In this document: positions 55,501 through 64,000 of the stretch, one piece after another
Layout of the letters: each line of letters begins with the position of its first letter
How positions within the stretch are numbered: position 1 is the first letter of the stretch
DNA from: Berberis thunbergii
Lineage: Eukaryota; Streptophyta; Magnoliopsida; Ranunculales; Berberidaceae
Direction of reading: 5' to 3'
Length of the DNA stretch: 64,000 nucleotides
Assembly: GCA_003290165.1 (NCBI GenBank)
Contig: QNQO01010776.1
Coordinates: 1-64,000 of the forward strand
Notes under the pieces: generated by a model
Databases searched by the model: none
What the model was told of the DNA's origin: nothing
Seen by the model: the letters and a program-made list of their open reading frames with translations, nothing else
Program-made: the position numbers and the translations under genes

Positions 55501-58500
55501 AAATCAAAATTCCAATTCTTCTAAATCGCAAAAAAAGAGAGTGAACATGTATGATGGACACTTAACAGATGCTAAATCCCATGTCGAATTCCATCCACTA
55601 TCTCATTCACTAGGCTGACAAAACACTGATACATCCGAGATAATCTTAACCTTCAACCAGAGTTATATTTTGGATGCTAAGAATCGCAGCAGTGTTCAAT
55701 CAGTATGCATATTGCTCGGTGAGAAGAAAGAAAAAAACAGCAAACCATGAAAAAAAAAACCACAAAAAAAAGGTAAGGTCAATGAATCAAATCAAAATAC
55801 ATAAAAGATGAACAATCCATTGACAAAAAAAAATTAACAATAGAATTTTCCTTAATTCATTACATACTAAGAAAATTCACAAAAATAAAAATTAAAAACC
55901 TAGAAAGAAGCAAGTACAAGTGCCTAAACATGCCAAGCCAAGCTCTTCCAATTGGCTTTTTCGTGAATGTGCCTAGAAAACTGTATTTGACAATTAGCAT
56001 ATAGGAAAAGCGAATATTGAACTTCTTTTATAGAAAGCTCAAACATATCATAGTTACTGCAATAATGATGAAGAATAAATTTTCACATGTGAATAATATC
56101 ATAATTACTTTTTTAAGTAAGCAAAAACCAACTGAAGCATTGATTATTATAATCTTCTTACAGCAGTTTCTGGAGGGAAATCACAATATCGAAGAGCAAT
56201 ATAGTTTGGCGAGCGAGTAGTTGCAGGAATAACATCACTTGAATTTCAGCTTGCATGCTTTTCAAATTAATACTGCCAAAACCACGAATATGATTAAACA
56301 ATCATAAAGACATAAAGAATAAGATAAGAAGATGAGAATGAAAAGGCCTCGCATATAATGCAAAGAGAAACACAAAGTTGATAACCAAGGAAGCACGGAC
56401 TCTTCGAAACTTGTCATATCCGTATCCAACACCGACACTCGCTCGACACGCATCGAACACTTGGTTCAACGTGTCAATAGATTGTCCGTCACATGATCAA
56501 TGTGACCAACGTGTTGGACATGCCTCCGATACACTCGAAACTTGGTCAGGACACGGTCAAGACACGAAAACCTACTTTGTTTTATTTTTTACTTTTAGAT
56601 GTTTGCAAATAACCACTAATTTAATGGTTGTTGATTCATTTAAACTGAATGACTCTTTTACTTGTGATTCAGACAAATAGGGTAAAAAGCCACTAAAGCA
56701 TAGAGTCTATGCTTCTTCTTAATCTTTGCTTCTTCTTCTCTAATTGCTTTTTCTCTCCTCTACTTCTTCTCTACTATACTTTTTTCTCTATTTTATTTTT
56801 TTTCTTGCAACAAAACACTCTACGAAGGCACTTTATTAATTATTACTTATGTTTATATGACTTACTAAAAATAAATATGTCGATGTGTCCCCGAGTCCTA
56901 GTTTTTGATAAATTGTTGAGTCGACGTATCGTCACTGTGTCCATGCATCCTTGTTGATAGCAATTTTTTTATCCATCATCAATGTACAAGCGAGCACTTG
57001 TTAGTGGGACCAAGAGGTATGGGTGTGGAAGAGTACCAGGAGGGTGGATCAAGTTTCATCCAAAAAAAAAACATCAGGAGAAAGCATAGTTTTGGAAGAA
57101 TCTTTGGTGCACCAATGTCGCTTTTTATGACAGTGCATTCCGGGTACTCTATCTCAAATCATAAGTGTCATCTAACCCAAGATGTCATTAGTTAGATGTA
57201 AGATGTTATTGGCTAAGGACTCTAAATATTTGGAAACTGAGAGTTTGGCCTCTACACACGATCTAAGAAAACCTTAGATCTCTTTCATCGTATCATTGTC
57301 GCATCTGAACGAACATCAGTTGGGATGAACTCTCAACTAAATTATCTTATCAAATTTTCTACATTACTTTCTATAGACCTCACATTCTTAATTATTAGTC
57401 GTCTTATTCTAACCCCGTTAGGGGGCTTACACAACCAAGTTTTATTTTTTGGTGGGAGAGGGGTAGGGGATTGATTTAGAATAAAATCCCTAGCTAAGGC
57501 AATTTTAAAGAAGCAACAAGAAACTATTACTTTACTTATGCTTTTTGTTTTAGAGATGATTCAAAATTTGTTCAATCGAAAATGAAAAGAAGAGAAGGCC
57601 CCAAAACTTCTGAGCTCAAAAGAGAAATGAAATGGACCAGACGGTGACACCATTTGATAGATACATGAGAGGAGCACATAGACTATAGAAAAGCCATAAT
57701 CCAAGACAATTCGATCTCTAGTGCTAGCTGAAAACTGGGAATACGCTCTTGTTTCTTTATTGCCAAACAACCCACACAACCACATAAGGGATGAATCTCC
57801 AAACGACCCCACCTTTGCTTTTCAAAAAAAATGACTTCCACTGGAGAAAGGCATCAACAATATTCTAGGTATCACCCAATCAATCCTGCAAGCTTTGATG
57901 AAGTGAGACTACAATGAAGAAGCACATGGTCCCTACAATCCATCTCCTTCCCTAGACTTGCTCTAAACTTTTCAAACGATATCACCTTCAGTTCAAACAA
58001 AGACTATGTCAAGTTTTCTAAAATTTTCACAGAGTCGAATAGTTTTTTTCCAAATTGACATCAAAGCTTATCATTACAAAAGAATGAATCACTTGGACCA
58101 ACCCAAAAAAAAAAACTTTTTCCCATTTTTTTACTTCATTTTTCATCATTTTTTATACTTAAACTAGTGTACCATCCATGCGGCACGGCCATACACTTTC
58201 CACATGGGTGTACCCGTGTCGTTCCTAGGTCCTTGGGTTGTGTCTTTAGTAGTCTCCAAATAAGTCACTAAATTACCAAATATGAAAACAATTCATGGTT
58301 ACATACATCAAATAAATTGATAGAGATGAGGGGTGGGGTGGAATATGCAATCTTATAGCCAAAGAAGGCAGGAACATGTAACATCGGCCTTCTTCAAATT
58401 TTTTGGGTTCAAATCAACGCCAATAATCCTCGAGGCCCAACAATTCTTGCCCTTCGACAGCATAAAAAGTAGGCAAAAAGACAAGAAGAAACTTCTTCGA

Positions 58501-61500
58501 AAAAACAACAAGGCGTAAAATCTCTAGAAACAGGAGATGGAGAGCTTACAGCTAGGCCATCTGCTCCTACTCCAAATATAAAAATTGAAGAACCCTTTTT
58601 AGATTTGGCAACATCAATGTAGTACCAGGACATGTATTTGTAAACCATGTTGAGCATCTGCATTTGAGAGACACTCTTAATGTAAGATGAAACTTCATCC
58701 AAATGGGTTGTTTAAACAATGAAATCAACCTATCGAAATTTCGCACTAAGAAGAGGTGGAAAGAGGAGCTGGAGGTATAATTGGGTGACAGATAGGCAAT
58801 GGTGTCGAAGTTCTTTGTTGGTGAAGCTAGGGATTTATAGGCAAAACATGTAATTAAAAAAATTACGAAGGGCATTTGCATAACTCCTGAATGTGACTGA
58901 TATAAGCATCCCAGGTACTGTTCACGGGGGCAACTCTCTAGAAAAATGAAATTTGTAATAAAAATTGTTCTTGTTGTTTTCACAATTTTATGGCAATTAT
59001 AAAAATGATTTGATAAAAAATAAGGGTATTTGCATTTTCCACTTATAATACATGCCTTATTAAGCTTGCCCCCAATTTTTATTCGTATTGCACTTTCGGC
59101 CTAAGACTAACAATCAACGTGCTTTGACCGTCTGTTTTCAAAGCAAATTACCCAAAATGCCCCTGAAAAAATCAAAGATTGAGATTGAATCTTTTGTATC
59201 TCAAACAATTTCATCTCGAAAAAAACCCTAAAGCCCACCTGAAATCATGTCGCATCTCGATGAAAATTCAACAGTTGATTTTTTTTAAATGCATTTTAAA
59301 TAACTCATCTCAAGGAAATCTAAGGTCCAAATTTAATTGTACACACATTTCTAGGTAATCTAACAGTCCATATTTAATTGTGGCACACATCTCGAATAAA
59401 ATCTAACTATTCAGCACACGTCTCAAGAAAATCTGACGGTTCAGACTTATTCGTGCATGCATTTCGAGAAAAATCTGACATTTTTAAATAATTTTTAATT
59501 TAATTTTGCCCTCTGAAATAGACAGACCTGAGAGATGAAGGAGTTTATTATAAGGGGTTGTAGAACAAAGATGGAAATAGGAGGAAGAAGGGAGGAGGAC
59601 AAAGGAGGAAGTGGAAGAATGAGGAAAGAAGGAGGAGGATGAGGGGGAGGTAAGTAATGAGGCTGCGAGAATAGAGAAGAAGAAAGGGAGGAGGAACATA
59701 ATCAAATTTTCTTGATACATATTTGGAGTGGAAAAGTTTGCCAAAATTTTGAAGTTAAGCTTGAGCTGCAGGTTATCTTCATCATCTCTCAGATATGTTC
59801 TATTTCAGAGGGCAAAATTAAATTTAAATTTATTTTATGGGATTAAATTATGCGGTAATTTATTATATGGGGGGCAATTTATTCATAACGTCAGATTTTT
59901 CGAGATGCGTGCACAATAAATCTAAACTGTCATATTTTCTCAAGATGCATGCTAGATTGTTAGATTTTCCTCGAATGCGCACACAATTAAATTTTGACTG
60001 TTATATTTACATAGAGATGTGTTAAGATTAAATTTAGACAGTTAGATTTTCCTCGAGATGAGTTGTTTAAGATGCAAGATTTTTTTTAAAATCAACTGTT
60101 AAATTTTTCTCAAGATACAATTACGATTTCGATTGGGCCTTTAGGATTTCCCGAGATGAGAAAATGTTCGAGATACGAAAGATTCAATCTCAATCTTTGA
60201 TTTCTCAGTGGTATTTTGGTAATCTGCTTTGAAAACAAACGGTCAGGCACATTAACTGCTTAGTCTCAAAGGGAAAGTGCAATACGAATAAATAATTGGA
60301 AGCAAAGTTGAATAAGGCATACAACGTTAAACTAACTCATTCTCATTTTATTTTTATCTTTTTCAAAATTAACTTTCGACATACCCAATGTTAAATAATT
60401 ATTTACAACTATTTAATTTTTTTTAGAGGGTCCTGAGTTTAAATATGTTGTTGATGTTCAATAGGGTCCACCACTCAGACCTTGGAACATGGGCTTGCAC
60501 CAAAACTCTAATGTAATTGTGTTTCTTGTCCAACTCTTCTGCAGTGGCTGGAGGTTACGGTTGAAAGGATGTTTGTTCATTGTTGGAAGAACTATTTATC
60601 CAAGATAGACTCTTCCGTGTGAGATACCCCTGCAAAAAACAATTTGGGTTTCAAGTTTGAAGAGACAATGGTACCCCAATTTTGTAAAAGTTGAAGTTGC
60701 CATCTGAAGTCCAATTGAAACTCCACAGAAAGAAATGACTTCACATTTCCATGCAAACGGAATGTTTGTAAGGAAGGATGCAACTCTATTTGAAAGGTTG
60801 TATTTGTAAAACTAATGACACTGATTCATTGAGCAAGAGTTAAGAGTTAGAGAGGACACATCCTTTGGAGAGTGTTATCAGAGTCATTAGTAGACTATAA
60901 TATCAATGAATGAATCAAGTTAGATGAATGGGTACATTTTTAAGTGATGCGGTTCGGGTTAACTACAACTTTACACCTAGGCAATTCCTTTTATAGTATG
61001 ATATAATGGGAAATACACTTCAATAAAATTCCCTTTGATTGTATGTTCACACAACAATAGCCCAAATAAGAAAAAAGTGTTACCTACTTTAACAATGGTG
61101 TAACTCTTAAACCTTGCATGGATATATATAGCTATTATAAATATATATATATATATATATATATAATATAATATATATATATATATTAAGAATCTGAAAT
61201 ATTTAACACTTAAAAATATATTTAACCTTGTACGGATATCAGAACAATACACTTAAAAGCATATCATATTTCTATAACATTTTTACGAATTTTACTTGGC
61301 CAGTGATGCTAATGCACTTTATATCTCTATTAACTTGATAAAAATCTTTGCTTTGTAGAGAGTCCGTCCTAAAAATACTTGAAAGTCTCCGATCAAACTC
61401 AATCAATCTAATAGAGCCTCGACCCCATCATAGAGAGAATTGTTTTGATACCGGTGGTGGCGTGAAAGTGAGTCCAAAATTCGTTGAGATGATCCAAAGA

Positions 61501-63337
61501 GAAGTCTTGACTAATTAATTTACAAACAAAATAAAGTTGCAAGGATTGGAGTTCATCTCTTGAAGATCAATGGACTGACTTGGGATGTATCATGAACTTT
61601 AGAAATGAACTGCTTTTCAATTGATTCATGAATCTGTAGCAAATATTCCTTCAGTTTTGTAATAACTACTTATAAATTCATCAATTTAATAAATAAATTT
61701 GAGTGTTGAGACTTGCTTAAACTAAAGAATAGTTTGTTCAAACTTGCTTGGTTTTAAAACCTAAAATAGCTGAAGGAGGAGGGTTACCATGGGAGCTTGG
61801 TTTGATTTGGAGCAGAAGAAGGCGTGGGTGGTGCTGAGATGCTCAATTTCCTTCTTCTCTTCTTGTTCACTTTCAGATCTGATGAATCATTCACCTTAAT
61901 TTCTCCTCCTACGAATTGGCTTCTTGTTGTTGCTGTGTGCTCTTCTGCAAGCTCCGTATCTTGCTTTTTTTTTAAGGAGATGAAACAATGGAGAAGAAAA
62001 GAGGAAGAAGAGTGAGGAAGACAAATTGGCTTCTTGTTGTTGTTGGGCGTCTTCTACAAACTCTGTATCTTGCGCTGTTTTTTGAAGGAAATGAAACGGT
62101 GGAAAAGAAATAGAAGAAGACGAAAGCAAGAGTGGATGGAGGTGCTGCCTTTGAGAATAGAGAAAGACAAATAAGAAGAAGAGAAGAAACTGTCTTATGC
62201 TCTGCTGTCCATTGAGCGTTGTTCAGTGGCGGTGGGAGTTGTTTGATTTCAACAGGGGCATTATGGGAAAGCAAAATGAGACCTGACTTACCTGCTGAGG
62301 CTAAAACGTATTTTCATTAGAGAAGAGATATCCATAAATAATTTTTTTTTAATTTAACTTGGGAAATTCTTTGAAGGCTTCCGAAATGAACCTAGGATTT
62401 TCCAAATTGAGCCTACCTTAATTTGTGAACATCACAAAAGCCCACCCTCTCACCTCAAGGCCAGAGCTCAGAAGTATGAAAGCCTAACAACTCATCACAT
62501 ACAGAGTCACCCACCATCTTCCCTTGATGTTGTTACAGTGAACTATACTCCTGTTTTTATTGAGGAATCTATACCACTCCATGCTATGACCCAAAATAGA
62601 CAATTGTTCAAGATTACAATCAAGTCACCCTCTCACCGACCACTTGTAGTAATCTAAATATTTTGTTATTTCCGCTTCGAGGACAACAATGTTCATTTTT
62701 AATGTCATCCCTGGGTCTTGCTATATTGTGGCCTTATAACGAGCTTGAGCAACAACTTCAATAACTTTCCCATTTGATATTATCTAACAAGGGTTCAGTC
62801 AACCATAATCAAACAAGCCATCCACCAATAAGCATGTTTGTTGAATACAATTTACTTCCCCACTAAAATCTTACCATCTCATCACACATGAGAATCTTGA
62901 ATAGGTAGTAACCCTTATTGACATTGCATGTGTGCAGAAAAAATCAAAACATAAAGAAAATCAATACAGTGAAACTATGAATCTAAAAGTAAAAACAAAA
63001 ACCCAATGAACATAAAAATGATTGTTAATACCTGGTAGACAGAAAGTAGGCTTTATTGGAATCTTTCCCCTCTCTTGTTCCTCTTCCAAGCCATACTTGT
63101 GGCCAAAATCCTGATCCCTACCAACGAATTCATTGTCATTAAACGAGCTGCAGATTGGTTTCCAGAAATAAATCTGAAACCCCACAATGGATTTCCAGGT
63201 TTAGGAAAAGATGTATGTGGAACTTTGACAAGAAGGGGATGATGATGATGATGATGATGGTTAAGAAGAGATTGATTGGGTGATGATGTTAGGTTGATGC
63301 GTTTAAGGAGAAGTGAAGCTTTCTTCCATCTCCCCAT
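45403..63337 (-). CDS. RMD1/DUF155-family mitochondrial protein, seven exons
   Basis: Exons (minus): 63337-63032, 56272-56162, 55497-55338, 52087-51939, 51811-51660, 45740-45626, 45540-45403 (TGA at 45405-45403). All introns are GT-AG and phases fit. Exon 1 starts [20 protein letters not shown], a basic, Ser-rich, transit-peptide-like N-terminus with a His7 run. Later blocks: [127 protein letters not shown] (C-terminal membrane helix). This is the whole DUF155 domain, as in yeast Rmd1 and plant RETARDED ROOT GROWTH-type mitochondrial proteins. Three single-base losses in T/A runs (63141-63143, 63052-63054, 56244-56246) break the frame. If restored, about 377 aa, close to the family length. 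Confidence 0.85.
47506..48546. mobile_element. Non-autonomous Mutator-like element, about 1.04 kb
   Basis: The left end is AAGGATTCACGGACTCTTC. The reversed right end is AAGGTACACAAACACGGACAC. The flanks AATCTTTGG (47497-47505) and GATATTTGG (48547-48555) are 9-bp repeats with two mismatches. Both subterminal regions are rich in (G)TGTCGGACACG-type palindromes. It resembles the element at 56386-56952. No transposase. An 88-bp tandem repeat lies inside. Confidence 0.5.
48139..48410. repeat. 88-bp tandem repeat, about three units
   Basis: CAATTGCATTTATTATGTGG recurs near 48139, 48224, 48312 and 48400. Units share GGATGTCTTTTCTAGAGCTT and TTGACCCTAATG. Confidence 0.85.
49450..49559 (+). repeat. 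SINE-like 3' piece with (AAT)n tail
   Basis: CCAGGGTTCGAACCCTGCC is a B-box/T-arm-like motif of tRNA-derived sequences. It is followed by GAGCTGGGAGGGGTGAAGGG and about 16 AAT units (49506-49559). No A box is visible upstream, so it would be 5'-truncated. A related tail (GTGGGAGGGGTTAAGGG) occurs at 25265-25281. Confidence 0.35.
49850..50060 (-). repeat. Old LTR-retrotransposon 3' end
   Basis: Read on minus, a frame CTCGAGGACGAGTTTTTTCG (LEDEFF, typical of Gypsy pol C-termini) is followed by a purine tract GGGAGAATGATAGG and a sequence that recurs in diverged form at 51310-51540 (AAGCTTGATTT; AATTTAGACT). Probably a decayed element into which the LINE fragment inserted. Confidence 0.35.
50103..51298 (+). 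mobile_element. 5'-truncated L1 LINE, zinc-binding region
   Basis: It reads [80 protein letters not shown] then [18 protein letters not shown], and [13 protein letters not shown]. This is the C-terminal part of a plant L1 ORF2, with the zf-RVT domain degraded (HLFxHC is HLFLKF). Several frameshifts. It ends in an A14 tail at 51285-51298. It lies antisense to the host gene, within its intron. Confidence 0.7.
52340..54377 (+). mobile_element. RTE-type LINE, 5'-truncated, with 14-bp TSD
   Basis: Flanked by an exact repeat AAATGAGACAATTT (52326-52339 and 54378-54391). The frame reads [101 protein letters not shown] and [13 protein letters not shown], plant RTE reverse transcriptase with both catalytic regions (IDLEKAYD and FADD) intact. 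The 3' end is the TTGATGATGATGAA microsatellite typical of RTE. Stops (after PIEA, PNE, EDVP) and a shift near 53225 make it inactive. No endonuclease. Confidence 0.85.
54499..54672 (+). mobile_element. tRNA-derived SINE with 12-bp TSD
   Basis: Head GTGTTATGGCCTAGTGGTTA carries an A box (TAGTGGTTAGG) and GCTTCGAATCCCAC is a B box, so it is transcribed by RNA polymerase III. The body ends GGGATCCTTAAAAACGCAGC then TCGCCTTCC and an A13 tail. The target duplication TCACGTCTTCAT is exact (54487-54498 and 54673-54684). The end of the body resembles the 3' end of the LINE at 27452. Confidence 0.85.
54735..55140 (+). repeat. Possible Gypsy 3' remnant
   Basis: GATCTTGAGGACAAGTTTTC (DLEDKFS, a common Gypsy pol C-terminus) is followed by a purine-rich stretch and TGATGTGGGCACATATGGCC, which could start an LTR. 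No second LTR was found. Confidence 0.3.
55498..56161 (-). other. Intron 2 of the RMD1/DUF155 gene
   Basis: 664 bp of A/T-rich intron. No inserted element recognised. Confidence 0.7.
56386..56952. mobile_element. Non-autonomous Mutator-like element with 9-bp TSD
   Basis: Ends AAGGAAGCACGGACTC and (reversed) AAGGATGCATGGACAC. Flanks GTTGATAAC (56377-56385) and GTTGATAGC (56953-56961) differ at one base. Subterminal sequence is rich in GACACG and CGTGTC motifs, as in the 47506 element. The right part (GTCCTAGTTTTTGATAAATT) matches that copy at 48472. Confidence 0.65.
58380..58640 (-). pseudogene. Alcohol dehydrogenase-like fragment
   Basis: One part reads [20 protein letters not shown] then LA, ending at a GT at 58549. 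A second part (58465-58385) reads, allowing one-base losses, [20 protein letters not shown] then NLKKADVT. Together they match the NAD-binding Rossmann start (GSxVAIFGLGAVGL) and the [10 protein letters not shown] motif of plant zinc ADH proteins. It is a decayed piece in intron 1 of the host gene, same strand. The splice acceptor is lost and the frame is broken. Confidence 0.55.
59048..60324. mobile_element. Long-TIR foldback-like element
   Basis: About 480-bp imperfect inverted repeats: left 59048-59535, right 59765-60324. The ends ATGCCTTATTAAGCTTGCCC and (reversed) ATGCCTTATTCAACTTTGCT are alike, and both continue to TTATTCGTATTGCACTTTC. Within each arm a degenerate unit of about 50-60 bp recurs (TCTCGAGAAAATCTGACGG-like; AATTTAATTGTACACAC). 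No coding sequence. No clear target duplication. Confidence 0.6.
61138..61187. repeat. (TA)n microsatellite
   Basis: Two TA runs split by AATATAATA. Confidence 0.9.
61910..62125. repeat. Tandem duplication of about 109 bp
   Basis: AATTGGCTTCTTGTTGTTG recurs at 61914 and 62023, with matching downstream CTCTGTATCTTGC and GAAATGAAACRRTGGARAAG. GA-rich flanks. Confidence 0.75.
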
Positions 63338-64000
63338 TCACTCTTTAGTTAGATCCTTGATAATAACTGCTTCATTGGTTTTGCATAGCTTCGTTTCTAT
63401 TTCGATTTTGGTTTTGGTTTTCAAGCGTTGAGTGATGCCTTATGCCGACTACTTTGTTGTATTTGGAAGAAGACCTGAAATCAAGTGATGTGAACGACTT
63501 TGTTGGGCTGCTCTTCAGCCGTTGGATTTAATATGGTGGCCATTCATAGAGGGGAAATTCTAAATGGCGAGGAAACGGCCGAGGGGGTGAGTGTGACCGC
63601 TCATCCCCCTCGAGATGCACAGCTTCGCGAATCTCGAGGGAGATGAGTGGTAATCCTGTTCCATTTCCTCAACGGCTAGAAGGGCTCTAGAGAGAGACAG
63701 AGTCGCGCATCCCGAGGGTGATGGTTACACCCATCCCTCCCCCTCGCCCCCTAAAATTAGCGATTTGATGGGTGATCTTATCTTCTCCCCAACGTAAATT
63801 TTTTTTTTTTTTTAACTCAAAAAACCACATCATTTTACTCATTTTATAAGTGGTGAGACCTAATGCAAGAGCTCCCCATTCCCATCAAGAAAAAAACCCA
63901 AAGCTTATTGATGAGATGAGCAAACAAAAAACAACTCTCAATCGAAGGGGTGGAACTTTTCTCCTCTTAGGAGCGTCTCCAGTGGTGATGGAAAGGCAAA
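63338..64000 (-). promoter_or_regulatory. 5' flank of the RMD1/DUF155 gene
   Basis: Upstream of the start codon on the minus strand. Contains probable 5' UTR and promoter, with no TATA box that I can define. Between 63580 and 63750 are several direct and inverted copies of a CGAGGGGGATGAG-type motif that can form hairpins, possibly a small MITE. 63800-63820 is a T run (A run on minus). Confidence 0.35.

Larger units (their letters stand above)
56273..63031 (-). other. Intron 1 of the RMD1/DUF155 gene (6.8 kb)
   Basis: From ..AYFLST (exon 1) to INLKSMQAE (exon 2). It contains a Mutator-like element, an ADH-like fragment, a long-TIR element, a (TA)n run and a 109-bp duplication. 56970-58370 and 60330-61800 otherwise show only A/T-rich sequence with no supported gene. 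Confidence 0.7.

Noticed and set aside
57540..57830. Minus-strand frame of 83 codons in intron 1
   Set aside because: No family match, no splice sites and no neighbouring exons. Treated as chance.

Overview
This window reads as nuclear DNA from a repeat-rich eudicot plant. Coding sequence is sparse and split by introns. Intergenic and intronic space is filled with Ty3/Gypsy (Tat/Retand-like), Copia, TRIM, LINE, SINE, hAT-like and Mutator-like elements. The recognisable host proteins are plant ones (LysM receptor kinase, ATP-citrate synthase beta, phytocyanin, RMD1/DUF155, ADH-like). No bacterial operon, tRNA gene, rRNA or CRISPR array is visible.

Layout: 1-1.3 kb holds broken gene fragments (a LysM receptor-kinase exon and an ATP-citrate synthase beta piece). 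1.87-12.1 kb is a minus-strand Tat-type Gypsy derivative (G1): gag-protease but no polymerase, two tandem arrays and two extra ORFs antisense to gag. 12.47-13.72 kb is a hAT-like element carrying an ARMC8-like fragment. 13.7-21.6 kb is a second minus-strand Tat element (G2) with RT, RNase H and integrase but a gag with its core deleted. 22.98-24.22 kb is a TIR element, and 24.58-25.53 kb a Mutator-type element with an exact 10-bp target duplication. 25.78-26.14 kb is a lone phytocyanin (early-nodulin-like) last exon. 27.45-35.03 kb is a minus-strand LINE split by a young Copia element (28.08-31.62 kb) and a TRIM (32.73-33.97 kb), each with an exact 5-bp target duplication. 35.03-44.57 kb is a third Tat element (G3, plus strand) with the same polymerase-less plan as G1.

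From 45.4 to 63.3 kb runs one host gene on the minus strand, an RMD1/DUF155-family, probably mitochondrial protein in seven exons. Its large introns contain Mutator-like elements, LINE fragments, an RTE-type LINE with a 14-bp target duplication, a tRNA-derived SINE, an ADH-like pseudogene piece and a long-TIR foldback. All splice sites are canonical and the exon phases fit. Three single-base contractions in T/A runs break the frame, which suggests sequence error or very recent decay.

The most unusual structures are: (i) the Copia element, whose interior is a large snap-back palindrome with one arm ending at the predicted transcription start; (ii) the Tat group, in which two loci share a composite structure with two antisense ORFs and no pol, while the pol-bearing neighbour has lost gag; (iii) a SINE whose 3' tail resembles that of the LINE in the same window.
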